Made by a program: the position numbers and the translations under genes
NCBI GenBank assembly: GCA_019925095.2
Contig: CM034391.1
Location: 26,029,051-26,093,050, forward strand
DNA length: 64,000 nucleotides
Direction of reading: 5' to 3'
Origin: Dendrolimus kikuchii
Lineage: Eukaryota > Arthropoda > Insecta > Lepidoptera > Lasiocampidae
Notes under the pieces: generated by a model
Seen by the model: only the letters and a program-made list of their open reading frames with translations
The model's database searches: none
What the model was told of the DNA's origin: nothing
Shown: one piece after another, positions 30,526 to 42,232 of the stretch
How the letters are laid out: each line of letters opens with the position of its first letter
Position numbering within the stretch: the first letter of the stretch is position 1

Positions 30526-31889
30526 GTAACTAATAAAAGGTCCAGAAATGTGAGGCATCATTTCAATCCATAAATCACTTTAATGTATTATTCTTCCAAT
30601 TTACACAGAATACTTGCACAGAACTTATCGACCCCACGTTTGACTATCACAGAATTAAACTGACATGTGTGCGCTACTCCCGCCAGGTTTTATACTATAA
30701 GAACGAGCAAAAAAACAAGTAATGGAGGTAGTTTACCAGAAATGTCGCTCACATCAGTATTTTAGTAAACAGTTCTCACAATTTGATTTAATCAAGGGAA
30801 GTGACAAAGAAACTGGTTGACCGAAAGCACCGCACTCATCAGTATTTCATTAATTACAATTTACACTATTTTTAAGATTCAAACAATCATTATTATTAAT
30901 TACATTTTAACAACAGTAAATTATAAACGAAATTACTAAGTGTTTAATTGACGTTTATCAATAGATAAAGAAGTTCTTACAATAATAAATATAAACCATA
31001 AACTAATATCAAATTAGTATTTAACTCGGCATATAAAAATCAAAGGTTGAAATCTTTCACGGCTTCTTAATAAGGACTTTTTCATAGCATAGTTCAGATA
31101 GAAAGTTTGCGATCCACTTTCTAAGTATCTTATGGTTAAGAACAGAAGTTACTGGACCTGAATCGAAAAGGTTGTAGGAACCTTAACTCCTTTTTACTTC
31201 AGAACAGGGAACCTCTTAAAGTCTTGGAGACAATGATGACATACATTAATAACAACCACAAAGTATTCGTAAACTGTAGTAACAAATTAGTAACTCAGCA
31301 CATAAAATTCAAATCTTGAAAACTTTCACGAGTTAATAATAAAGACATTTTCATAGCATAATTTAGACATAAAATTTGCGATCCACTCTCTAAGTATTAT
31401 GATCGTGAAGTTAAATGTTATCCCCCTAATACCGCAGACACCTATTGGAACTTTCTACCGAAGTTAACATTTCAAAGCCTCCGCATTTTATCTGCAAACG
31501 CCGTGGCGCTGACATTATATTTTATGCAGCTTTATCTTTTCACCCCCAAGATGTGCGATTTCGTCTAATGTCTCCAGGAAATTCACTCTGTGTAGTTAGT
31601 CTTTACAAGTTACGATCTTTAATAAATCCGTCAGGGTCTCCCTATTAGGGGTTCCTTCTCAAAAACTTTTTTGTTTCGGGCCAAATTTTGGGGTATGTAT
31701 AAAATTTTGCCTTTTGGAATGGAATAATCTAAAATATTTCTAAGAATTACGACGTTCTGGATATCATGTTATGTCTGGCATCTGTCTAATATATTAAAAT
31801 TAGTCAAATTAGGGAAGTGTCTTTAGGTTGTAATTTCTGTTAGTCTAAATTGTGTTTGTTCTAATTTAGCTGAGCTATATTTTTTATTG
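30526..31889. other. No gene recognised; TATA-like signal and a diverged direct repeat
   Basis: On the minus strand near 30700 a tataaaacctggcgggag sequence resembles an LTR or Pol II promoter core. A ~130-bp direct repeat joins 31010-31150 and 31285-31405 (shared gatccacttctaagta-like and ctttcacg motifs). An incidental 67-codon frame lies at 31445-31648. Confidence 0.4.
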
Positions 31890-32110
31890 TTGGTGTACAG
31901 CAGAAAGACTGTAGATTGAACTGATCAAAAGTAGACAACGTCACCTTTGGACACTTGCAACTCCAAAGATGCTAAAAATGTTCTGCCAGCTTCTAAAGAG
32001 GGACTAGAAATCTTGCCACTTATGCTTGAACACAATTCAAAATTGTTATGTCCAGAGAAGGAGATGTCCTACCACCTCGGTGTGGGTTGTTTTATGTCCT
32101 CTTAATACAA
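31890..32110 (-). mobile_element. Old, strongly diverged SINE-A
   Basis: Recognisable blocks only: gtacagcagaaagactg, ggacacttgcaactccaaag, cctaccacctcggtgtgggt. Confidence 0.5.
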
Positions 32111-33117
32111 GCAGCTTGGATGCAGGGATTAGTATTCTATCTCTGTTCATGGATGGATATTCATTGGTGGTTGAAATACCTCTATTTTACAAGCTTTTAT
32201 TTAACTTACAATGGATGTACCTATGTATGTATATAAGTTCGGGTGGAATCTTGCAAGGGAAATTTGACCAACTTCCTGGTTTCCAGTTGAGCTACAATTT
32301 TGCACACATATGTATATCGCGTGATAATGCAATAATATGGTACCATGTAGCTGATCTGATGATGGAGTCGGAAGATGGCCAACAGGAACTCCTGTACTAA
32401 ACAAGGTAGACTAGTCGTGTTTGAGCTCGTTTTACTTGTTTTGGCTAGAACTCTGCGGCTACATAACATCCAGGATCTCAAAAGCTTGTATTTAAAAATC
32501 TTTTTAAAAAACATTTTTTTTGTTCACATCGTCAGATGTAAAGTGCCTCAATCCTTATCTAAGTATGGAACTACGTTCAACTTGCGTAGATGCCTCTTCT
32601 TAGCGACCTTCACTATCGCCCTCTGTTCCGATAGACGCAAACTTGAACTTCACAAACGATCAAGTGATCTGACGATTGTTTCATCGCGGTTTTACTAGAA
32701 AATACATTGATTCATTTGTAGAATGGTTTCTTATATTCTTTAATTTAGTTATTTATACTAATAATACATTTGTTAGGTACTTGGAGTCACATAAAAAAAA
32801 CCACGTTAAAAACTAGCATCAGAGACCAGTGATTTATGTGGAGAGCAATTGTCTAGATCTATGGCCTCCGCCAAGTTCCTGTAGAACAGGTAGACCCAAA
32901 TAGTGTTGGTGTAACATCGTGAGAAAGTGGAGAAGTAAAATTAGGAAACGTAATCTAGTCCCAATCCCAGAGACCTGGGCCATAGTAAGCAACGGAAAGA
33001 TTGTGTACGAAATCTATTCCAGGAATCGACCACGGAGAATTTACGTTCCAGTGAGCTTTGCCAACTCAGAAACCGTTGGTAATATACTTGTTTCAACCAT
33101 AATCTTAATATTATAGC
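32111..33117. other. No gene recognised; possible dispersed repeats
   Basis: 32255-32410 (gaccaacttcctggtttcca ... gatgatggagtcggaagatg) looks like a common lepidopteran repeat, from memory only. 32935-33090 contains remnants like SINE-F (ccatagtaagcaacggaaag). Confidence 0.35.
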
Positions 33118-33212
33118 AGTCGCTACCTAAGAAAACGTATTTTTCAACACTCACAAAACCGAGTCATCGGCCTTTATCAAGATGCACTTGAGGTATTTCC
33201 TACATGTCCAGG
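33118..33212. repeat. Dispersed ~95-bp repeat P, copy 2
   Basis: gctacctaagaaaacgtatt to cacttgaggtatttcct; matches 11452-11545. Confidence 0.5.
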
Positions 33213-33861
33213 CCTAGAGCCTCGGAGTTCCAGTGAGCTCGAGCAGTAAAGGCCCAGCCCCAGAGGCGTCTAGGAATCGAAAAAACGAATCGCAATAAGG
33301 AAATATAAAAAAAAATCAAAAGAAACAAAATGAATATTTAATAGCCTAAGCAATTTGCACACCGATCACGTTTGTAGGCGCAACGTGTTAATCTTTTCGT
33401 AGGAAATGAGAAAAGTTGCCGTTTTCGCCCAATTTTTTGGGTGCTAAGACCTTTTGAATAATCTCCTCCTTTTATTTGATTATGAATAAACAGAAAGTAT
33501 GTTGCGGCGGTTGCTTCTTGTGGGAGAAATGGTAGAGAGATAAATTGAATTAGGCTCCCATAGAGTAAATAATAATAACAAAGTCAAAACTAAATAATAA
33601 ATAAAACTTAACAATACTCACTGACACTTGATATCTTTGTCTTCCGTGACAACGGCTACTGAAAATTGGCCGAAACCTCGAAAAAATAAAAATGAAATAA
33701 ATTACCGCACTAAAAATCGTTAAAATGTAGTTTTGTTAAAAGAGATAAAAGTTGTATTTTGGTAAATATTGGAGAAAATTTACAAATTGTGCAACATAAT
33801 AGATAGATTTAATCCGTGCAGAAACAGAGAAAAATTCTAAGTTCTGTGGCCTGTCATTTGT
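33213..33861. other. No gene recognised; small repeat pieces
   Basis: Contains a one-arm relative of the 4851-4943 hairpin (33695-33735) and a 5' scrap of SINE-A at 33808-33850 (atccgtgcagaaacagag). Confidence 0.4.
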
Positions 33862-34190
33862 TATTTTTTTTATTGCATGAGTTCAGCAGACAGGTAGACG
33901 CCCCACCTGATGGAAAGCGATTACCATCGCTTATGGACATTTGTAGCGCATTGGTAGCTAAAGGTGCTACCAATGCGTTGCTGCTCTTTTAAAGGAGACT
34001 AGAACCTGGCCACTAATGCCGAAATACAACTTAACGTTGCTATGGCGGCATGCTCTAGAGAAGAGGGGGTAGCCATCCAGGCGAGCAAAAATACTCTACC
34101 ACCTGGCTATGGATTGTTTTGTCGCGTATTACGACAGGCACCCGGCCGCAGGAAATTGTATTCTTTCTCCGTTCCTGCACAGAAAAAGTC
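33862..34190 (-). mobile_element. SINE-A, near full length
   Basis: T-rich tail, gcatgagttcagcagacagg, to ttcctgcacagaaaaag. A short insertion duplicates gcgcattggtagct-like sequence in the middle. Confidence 0.7.
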
Positions 34191-34789
34191 GTCATGTCAT
34201 AGAGCCGACTAAACAACCCACAGCCTTATCGTAAGGCGTTTTCCGCTCTGACTACATTACATAAAATTACTATATACCGAGAGTAATGGTTGACCTTGAG
34301 ATACGTCATGATGTATGAGCGCTGCGTACTCTTCGCGCTCTATCTAAAAAACGGTTGAATGTATAGAAAATTTTATAAAACAAAATTTATGTAGAATTTT
34401 ATGCTCTACAACTTTTATAAAATAAATGCAAATATCCTTTAATACATAGGAAGCGAGATATTTACAAAAAACCTTTCGGGATCTTTGACCTTGACCACTT
34501 TAGACGTGTAAACAAGATTTGAAGAGACTTGAGACAACTTTTAGAAAAACAAAATTAAGGTTTACAATTTTATAATTTTATAGAATTGTAAAAACCTTAA
34601 TTGGGATTTTTTTCTGAACTATAAGACAATTAAAGAATCAAATAGTGTAAAAACAATGAGTATTCACTAACAGAGCAGAAAGAAAGTAAGCTGTTTTCTT
34701 GTCTTTTTTGGAAACTGCATATATATTCCCTATTATGATATATACGAATATTTATACATATGAGGAAGAATCATGGAGCCAGCAAAAAC
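34191..34789. other. No gene recognised; bulged hairpin
   Basis: At 34553-34602 aattaaggtttacaatt pairs with its complement with a two-base bulge. Confidence 0.4.
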
Positions 34790-35290
34790 AGTAGTTGAGA
34801 GGATCCGTAACAATTTTGAAATGGAAACCCTCAAGGCCAAGCCCAACATAATTGGAGACATCAAAGCTCACAGACTACGTATTCTATCCGTGCAGGAACG
34901 GAGAAAGAATACAATTTCCTGCGGCCAGGCGTCGTAAGAGGCGACTAAACAACACACAGCCAGGCATCGCCCGACTGGATGGCTACCACCCCTGGTCTAG
35001 AACATGCCGCCATAACAACTTTGAGTTGTGTTCCGGCATTAGTGACCAGGTTCCAGACTCCCTTAAGAGAGCAGCAGCACATTTGTAGCACCTTTGGTGT
35101 TGTAAAGGTCCGTAGGCAATGGTAACCGCTTTCCATCCAGTGGGCCGTCTGCCTGTCTGTTGAACTCCTGCAATAAAACATAAAAAATAAAAAAATGCTC
35201 GGTCATGTGGAACAGATGGAGGAGAATCGGAGTGTGAAGAAAGCATATTTGGAACAAGTGATGATATCGGAAATATTGAGTGGCAGCTGA
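34790..35290 (+). pseudogene. LINE reverse transcriptase C-terminus split by SINE-A
   Basis: Before the SINE: ERIRNNFEMETLKAKPNIIG and DIKAHRLRIL (to 34885). After it: LGHVEQMEENRSVKKAYLEQ (35199-35258). IKxxRLRWLGHVxRM is a standard LINE C-terminal signature, so the SINE landed between RLR(W) and LGHV. Distinct from LINE-G. Confidence 0.7.
34886..35193 (+). mobile_element. SINE-A inside a LINE reverse transcriptase
   Basis: tatccgtgcaggaacgg to ctcctgcaataaaacataaaa; small internal deletion at 34930. Confidence 0.75.
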
Positions 35291-36789
35291 CGTGATCGAG
35301 CTTCAAGCCTGGGAAAAAAATTGTGCAGGACAAAAAAACTGATGTCTCGTACCGGACAGAGGTCGTCTAGTATAGTAAAAGTAAACAATATTTTATTCCG
35401 ATGAACAATAACGTATTATATAAAACGGGACAGTCTACTCGGGATAGAAATCAGCAGTTAAGACGATATAAACAGTATGAATAGGGCTCCATTTAATAAA
35501 CAATATAAACAGCCTTGAACAACGAAAATTGTTTTTCGTAAACAATGTCGAAAACACGTCGGTGACATCACTTCCTTTAGTTCCCGAAGCACTTGGAAAA
35601 CAAGGCCTTCCGCCGAAGTGTTGTACGAAAGGTCAGGATGGGAGTATTTATAGCTTTTCTCGCCTCTCGTATTTTCTACTTAATTGACATTTACTTAGAT
35701 TAATGCCTGTAGATGGTATTTGCAAAGAGTAATTGCCCATTTCTGTGGCAGAGGGCCAAATGTTAACATATAGTATACCAGCATGTATCCTAAACTTGTT
35801 CTCATTGGATTTTACTGTTCGACCTGCTTCAAACCGGCAGATAGTACATTTTTTAAAAATGAAACCTCTTTAGAATCGTTGTGATTTGATAAAACTTGAT
35901 GAAACGAAAAAGCGACACTAAAAGAGACAAACACATAAATCTATAAGATTAAGTCTGCGAGAGAATGAGATTTGACATTTCCATTGCGCAGCACAGATTA
36001 GAGTATCAATAAGACCGATGATTAAACATAGGTACAATTTGGAACGAAATAAAAATGATAATAATATTTTTTTAGACTAAAACAGTGAAAAATTTAAAGT
36101 GATGCTTAAGAAGTTTATTTTGAATTATAATATATTGACGGATGGAGGCTAAAGGAATTAATTATATTTATATTAACAAAAGTTAGAGAAGAATTATCTG
36201 TGAGTATATTCTCTGAAGTTTCACACCCACTGCTTGTGAACTGCACACACATAATTTTTTTTTAATTATTTTTTTTAATCGTTCCTCCTCTATCTTCTAA
36301 GGAATTTGTATATGTGTCATGTCTCATCTGGATACTGGCGATGAGCATATACACGGGATATTTAATATATCTCAGAAAATGTTGTGAGGCCAACAACAAG
36401 TAGACTCCATATTTATGCAACTGAAGTAGAATAAAAGTTCTATAGTGTTGTATTTTCTTAAGTTGTTATGACCAGTACACATAATAACATTACATGAGTC
36501 TTGTTTGCTTTTATATTTTTTTTTTCTTAACTGCCCTACAGACATTCATAACACTTGGGGCGAAGTCAACCTGTTGCCAGCCTTTAGGATGGGATGGTAT
36601 GAGATAGAGGGATCAAACAGGAGAAATGGGAGAGATGGCATATGGAATTGGAATAAGAGGATGCGATAGAGACAATGGAATATGGGGAGTACATCGCTAT
36701 GCTTCATATACACTGAATCATTAGTCTTGACGTATATGAATAATTGATATCTTAATAGGTAAGTTAAGGTTCCTATTTTTTTTAAACAG
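35291..36789. other. No gene recognised
   Basis: About 1.5 kb of AT-rich sequence. A weak purine-rich patch lies at 36590-36690. No frame with recognisable motifs. Confidence 0.4.
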
Positions 36790-37105
36790 ATCAGTAGCAT
36801 CTTTACTCTTGTAAATGTCCATAGGCGATGGTAATCGAACTCCATTATGTGCACTGTCTGCCTGTCTGCTGTCCTCAAGGTGTTACCAATGTACAGCCGC
36901 TCTCTAAATGGATATTGGAACCTGGAGACTAATACCGGAACAAAATTCAAGGTTGTTATGGCGACATACTTTAGACCAGGGGCTGTAGCTATCTAGATGG
37001 GCAAATAGCCTACCACCATCTAACTGTGGGTTGTTTTGTCGCCTTTTACGACAGACCGATTGGCCGCAGGAAATTGTATTCTTTCTCCGTTTCTGCACGA
37101 ATAAA
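36790..37105. mobile_element. SINE-A pieces joined tail to tail
   Basis: 36795-36880 is a plus-oriented SINE-A tail (gtaaatgtccataggcgatg to ctgtctgctgtcctc). 36880-37105 is a minus-oriented body ending tttctgcacgaataaag. No A-tail separates them. Confidence 0.6.
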
Positions 37106-37478
37106 GTGCAATGCCTCATGCAATAAATTGTTATACATCTGTCTAAATTACAATTAATTAATGTAATCTGCCCTTTAAACCATTTCAATTCTTCTTAACA
37201 GGGAATTGATCGAAAGCCTTAAAGCAGATTATTACCCGTTCCAATCACCCCATCTGCAATTATTCTTTGTCCCGATGAGAACCGAGCTCAGATAATTGAG
37301 GCAACGCAAGACAGTGATAAAGCCGGCTTTAATAATTGAGTACACGCACAACAGTTTGTTAGACCTCCTGCCGACACTGCGTTGTCTGATCTATGTACAC
37401 CGGCTTAAGTTCGTACACCATGAAAATTATAAGCAGCGTCTCTTGTCGCCTTATATCTCTTTAGACCTATCTACATAT
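37106..37478. other. No gene recognised
   Basis: Less AT-rich than its surroundings; the 70-codon frame here has no motif. Confidence 0.35.
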
Positions 37479-38172
37479 TGTGGCGAACGATGGTGGAACG
37501 ATATTTGACTTAAGGAGTTTCAGAAAAATGTAGAAGACTCCAGAAGAAAATGACGAGGACAGATACGTTTTAGACAGGGATAGATGATGAAATTCTAGAA
37601 TAGAAGGCTCAGGAAGGCAAAGACAGAGATAGATAGATGTTTAGATAGGGATAGATAGGGATAGACAGTATATAACAGAATAACTAAAAGAAGATCGAAA
37701 TTGTGGATTCCAGAAGATTCTTCCCGGTATATAAGCAGCGTAAGTTACGCCTACGAGGGAGTTCAGTTGAAAACAGCGACGTGACAAGTGAGATACGAGA
37801 GAGTTGGAAGAGAAGTTTAATAGAAATAAGTGACAAATTTAGAGAGTAAGAAAAGGAGTTTAGTAGATGACAGAGAGTTTAGTGAAAAGTTTAGTGGGCA
37901 GGTGAGTGAAGGAAAAGTTTAGTATAGTTTAACAGGAGATCAAGAAACGAGCTACGCGCGGAGCAGCAGGAGGTGGTCTACGCAATATCGGCGACGGTAT
38001 TGTGAGTGAGACATCTTATCGTCGGGACTGTGCGTCGCTAGTCGTGCGTGTCGGGGCAACCCTGCGGAGAAGTATCACGTACGGCTGTGCAAGTTAATAA
38101 AAGCATTTAGTTAAAAAAACTGGCGTTGCCTTCCAATCCCAAGTGCATACCCCCGCTCGCACGTAACAATAT
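37475..38172 (+). mobile_element. Solo LTR, family LTR-2, 690 bp, with ATAT target duplication
   Basis: LTR 37479-38168 starts tgtggcgaacgatgg and ends cgcacgtaaca. It has a TATA box (ggtatataagcagcg, ~37728), a downstream start region, and a polyadenylation signal aataaa near 38097. Flanks are atat (37475-37478 and 38169-38172). A 4-bp duplication is compatible with Gypsy-type elements. The 45-bp stretch near 38004-38050 recurs inverted at 53120-53165. Confidence 0.75.
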
Positions 38173-38355
38173 ATTATCATGCCATTGGTTTAGAGGAGCG
38201 AATAAATTTTAAATTATGTTCGTAAACTGATATAGTACACGTACCTTATTCAAACACATCTGTGCAGACTATTTATTAATATCTATTTCTATTCTTATCA
38301 CACATTATATTTTATTAGTTAAAGGGTTTTCAGTTTTACGACTTTAGAAATGTAT

Positions 38356-38520
38356 ATCAAGGTGAGGGGTGAGGTGAGGGTGAGGTGAGGGTGAGGTGAG
38401 GGTGAGGTGAGGGCGAGGTGAGGGTGAGGTGAGGGTGATGGTGAGGTAAGGGTGAGGGTGAGGGTGATGGTGACGTGAGGGTGAGGGTGAGGTGAGAGTG
38501 ATGTGAGGAGGGTGATGAGC
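38356..38520. repeat. G-rich minisatellite (ggtgagggtgag)n
   Basis: 12-bp type units gaggtgagggtg with variants; strong purine/GT strand bias; repeated ggg runs could allow G-quadruplexes. The open frame on the other strand is only the repeat. Confidence 0.85.
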
Positions 38521-38658
38521 AAAGTATACTGTCTAAACCTCATTGGACATATTCGTTTTAAATTATGTAATTCTTTAAGTTCTTATTTTTGTTTTATTTT
38601 CTTTTATATTATGTCAAAAATGATGTAAGACCCTATAGCACACACGTATTAATATCAT

Positions 38659-39033
38659 ACTAGTGGTCGCCCGTGGTCAAAATTCGACCATAAAAATTAA
38701 TATCAAAGACTATACTTTTATAATCACAGATTTCGCCAAGGCTACACTGTTAATTTAACTTTAACAATAAACAAAACAGTATATATGCGTGTGGGTGTCA
38801 AATACATCGTAAGGTGTGTAATGTTTTTTTTTTTAATTTAATGTATTTTTTATGCATGATTAAAAAAAATATTAGCATTCGTCGCTACTTCTCTATATAA
38901 ACTATAAGTGTGCGAAATTTGATACTCCTCTGTCCGCGCAATTTTAGTAAAAAGGGGTCTTAGATCATATAAACGTCTTATATCTCAATGAAAGGGGTAC
39001 AAAGTTTTTGCTTCACGTATTAATGTATAGATA
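38659..39033 (-). mobile_element. Complete non-autonomous Helitron-like element, family R
   Basis: Minus strand: starts a|tctatacattaatacgtgaag and ends with a stem-loop ggtcgaattttgacc, an 8-base spacer and CTAG|T. This is the Helitron end structure (TC ... hairpin ... CTRR, A/T target). 375 bp, no coding sequence. Confidence 0.7.
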
Positions 39034-39055
39034 ATTCGTTAAATATATAATTATC

Positions 39056-39233
39056 AGGAACGGAGCAAAAATACAATTTCCTGCGACCGGGCGACCTGTC
39101 TTAAGAGGCGACAAAACCGACCCACAAGCAGGTTGAGTTGTGTTCCGGTATTAGTGGCCAGAATCCCAGTTTTCTTTTAGACCAGCAGCGTATTTATAGC
39201 ACCTTTGGTGTTACAAATGTTCATAGGCGATTG
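39056..39233 (+). mobile_element. SINE-A with internal deletion
   Basis: caggaacggagcaaaaatac to gttacaaatgttcataggcg; the stem region and the tail are missing. Confidence 0.65.
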
Positions 39234-39892
39234 TTCAACACAACTTATGAGTTAACTTCCAAAGCAAAGAACTACTCCTTTTCGTCCCTTTGAAAAGCTG
39301 GGAATAGATTATTGTGGGCCATTCGATGTGAGGCTTTGAGCTAATTATCAGCTGACTTAAAAGTCTCAGCGTTGTCGCAATATATGTCAGAAGGTAAGCC
39401 TCTACGAGGCTTAACTTTATCTCCAATATCTCTTTTCCTGTATTAATGTATCTTGAATGATTATTCTATAATATGACATTAAGGGCCGCTTGCATAACGA
39501 TCGCCTTTAAATAAAATTAGTTAATCATATTAAACTGCCTAAATACGTTTTACACAGAACGTATTGAAAGTTCTTTAAACATATTTAGCGGCAAATTTAG
39601 CGTTGTTCAAGAGGCAAAATGTATTTAAGGGTGTTAAATACGTTTTGTCTTTCTTAAATATATTTAAGCAACCTTATGCAAGCGGCCCATAATATCTATA
39701 TTTAAATTAATCGAATTTAAGCTACAATGTTTTGTTTTAAGTGAAAACTTCTGTGGGGAAATGACCCTTTTCGCCTACAGGCTGGCAGGCCAGATTTTTA
39801 GTTTATAATTGACAACTGTTATGTCACAGACATACAGAGAAAATTAGTCACGAAAATGTACATGCTTTAATCCGTTTAAATTCAGTTATATC
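39234..39892. other. No gene recognised; inverted motif gggccgcttgcataa
   Basis: gggccgcttgcataacg (39484) and its complement cttatgcaagcggccc (39673-39688) bound ~205 bp: a possible MITE with short terminal repeats. Confidence 0.45.
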
Positions 39893-40445
39893 TATACTAA
39901 TATTATAAAGCTGAAGAGTTTGTTTGTTTGATTGTTTATTTAAACGCGCTAATCTCAGGAAGCGCTGGTCCGATTTGAAAAATTCTGTCAGTTTTGAATA
40001 GTACATTTATCGAGGAAGGCTATAGACTATATTATATTTTCAAAAAATTAGGGATTCTTTCTAAAAGTCTAATAATGTAACCCAAGCTGTAAAAAAATGA
40101 CCCGAAAAAATGCTTACACGGCGTGCGCTGCAAAAAATATTGCTTATAGAACGAAACAATGTACTACCACTTTGCAGAACATATAATTGTCTACAAAAAA
40201 TATCGCGTAACCATATGTCTAACTATTGTATTTATCTCACAATAAGTGTTTTCTTTTATTTTTTTAAATAATTAAAATGCCGTCGCTTCAGAAACTCTTT
40301 ATTTTGTACCTTGGTATTAATCCTTATCAAAATAAATTACTCCATATTCAAGACGAATTCAATACCTTTCTAGAACTTTTTGAATTATTCAATTCGGAAA
40401 TTTCATTCAAAAGATATCGTGATATTTAAAATGTAAGTATTAGTG
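39893..40445 (+). mobile_element. Helitron-like family H, copy 2
   Basis: Starts a|tctatactaatattataaag; same order of blocks as 18893-19445. Adjoins a family B copy. Confidence 0.5.
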
Positions 40446-40454
40446 TCCTAGCCA

Positions 40455-40735
40455 AATATACTAATACTGTTTGATTGAACGCGCTAATCTCAGGAACTAC
40501 TGGTCCGATTTGAAAAATTCTTTCAGTGTTGGATAGCCCATTTATCGAGGAAGGCTGTAGGCTATATATCATCACGCTAAGAGTGTTGGATAGCCCATTT
40601 ATCGAGGAAGGCTGTAGGCTATATATCATCACGCTAAAACCAATAGGAGCGGAGCACCAATGAAGAATATTTCAAAATCGGAGGGTTTTGAAAGCAAATT
40701 CCACGCGGACGACGTCGCGGGCACAGCTAGTATTA
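40455..40735 (+). mobile_element. Helitron-like family B with internal 57-bp tandem duplication
   Basis: gtgttggatagcccatttat ... atcatcacgctaa occurs twice in a row (from about 40526 and 40583). Ends cgtcgcgggcacagctagt at 40731. Confidence 0.7.
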
Positions 40736-41049
40736 CATATTTTGCAAATGAACGGGTTGTTTATTCCTGCAACGACCGGTCACTCCTTTAGCCGCATTCG
40801 GCACTTTTTGGTAGGGGAAAATCTTAAGGGTTCTCGTCATCGACATGCTCAAGAATGGCGCATACGCAGCGGCCGTGTCCTGTGCGCGTTAGACGCTTTT
40901 TAGATGGGTGAAATCTCCTGCATTCGCGTCACGGACGTGCTTATATCTGTGGTTATACAGCTGACGGTATTGTGCAACATTAGTGCTTTGTATATCTTAT
41001 AAAGTGAAATTGAATGGATTTATTGAAAAGTTCAATGTGTATATACTGT
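40736..41049. other. No gene recognised
   Basis: Moderate GC; the overlapping 71-codon frame starts inside the Helitron-like element and shows no motif. Confidence 0.35.
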
Positions 41050-41200
41050 ACATACATACATAACTTCACGCCAGTTCCCTCGCGGGGTAGGCACGAACAA
41101 CAGAGCGCCATTTAGGCCCATTCTTACACACCTCACTTGCTTCTGTGACATTCATTACTCTTGTCATGCACACTCGTCTGTTCTTAAGGCTCCTGGTGGT
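41050..41200 (-). pseudogene. LINE-G 3' end, short copy
   Basis: catacatacataacttcacg (tail, stop) then the complement of YPARELA to LKNRR codons; 5'-truncated after ~45 codons. Confidence 0.65.
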
Positions 41201-41304
41201 ATATACTGTGTACTGTTGAAATGGTGTTTTAATTCAAACGTTATGAAATTTCAAATTATAATACTAAAAGTTCTAAGTTTTCACTTCTATCGGCAGTCGC
41301 TATG

Positions 41305-41379
41305 GTTGGAACAGCGATGGTAACCGGTTTCCATCAGCTGAACCGTCTGCCTGTCTGCTGAACTCTTGCAATAAAAAAA
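41305..41379 (+). mobile_element. SINE-A tail fragment
   Basis: agcgatggtaaccggtttcc to ctcttgcaataaaaaaaa. Confidence 0.6.
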
Positions 41380-41644
41380 ATATATAACCCAGTATGCTCT
41401 TAACCAAAAATAGGTCAACTGTCGTTTCGTGTTATAATTAACTTTATACAGTTTCGACTGAAGTTGGGATAACAGTAATTGGATACTGTGTTTGACAACT
41501 CTCACTCGCAACCTGATGTAATTCGTATATTTAATGCTGTAACATTATATATTTGAACTGCGGTTTGAATGCTACTTAACCCAATTAAAATCTAAGCAGC
41601 ATTTATAATGTAATATGTTTTTAATGCATAACTCCAGCAGACTT

Positions 41645-41937
41645 TATCCGTGCAGGAACGGAGAAAGAATACAATTTCCTGCGGCCGGGCGGCCTGTCGT
41701 AAGAGGCGACTAAACAACCCAGAGCCAGGTGGTAGGGAATTTGCCCGACTGGATGGCTACCACTTGAGTTGTGTTCCGGCATTAGTAACCAGGTTCCAGA
41801 CTCACTTAAGAGAGCAGCAGCGCATTTGTAGCACCTTTGGTGTTGCAAATGTCCATAGGCGATGGTTATCGCTTTCTATCCAGTGAGCCGTCTGCCTGTC
41901 TGCTGAACTCCTGCAATAAAAAAATAATAAAAAAGAC
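41645..41937 (+). mobile_element. SINE-A, near full length
   Basis: atccgtgcaggaacggagaa to ctcctgcaataaaaaaata; ~25 bp lost after ggctaccac. Confidence 0.75.
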
Positions 41938-42164
41938 TTTTTTTTTTAAATTCAATTTAACCTCTTTCGTGGTTTAAGAAAGAGGGAACTATGGATCTAG
42001 AATATTTTACTATATAATAATTTAGAGTAATCTGTTTTTTTTTTACATTAGCCACTTTATCTAATTAGTTTTTATTTATCTATCGAAACGCAGGTCGATT
42101 ACATCTAATATCCTATCCTTATATATGTAACAATTTATTCTTTCTTAGTATGTATAGTGAACTC

Positions 42165-42232
42165 CAGCAGACTATGAACATTTGTAACACCGAAGGTGCT
42201 ACCAATATGCTGCCGCTCTTTAAAGGGAGGCT
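42165..42232 (-). mobile_element. SINE-A scrap
   Basis: ctccagcagactatgaacat to ctttaaagggaggct; directly joined to family N. Confidence 0.55.

Noticed and set aside
38319..38543. 74-codon frame with SPHPHL repeats
   Set aside because: Translation of the GGTGAG minisatellite.
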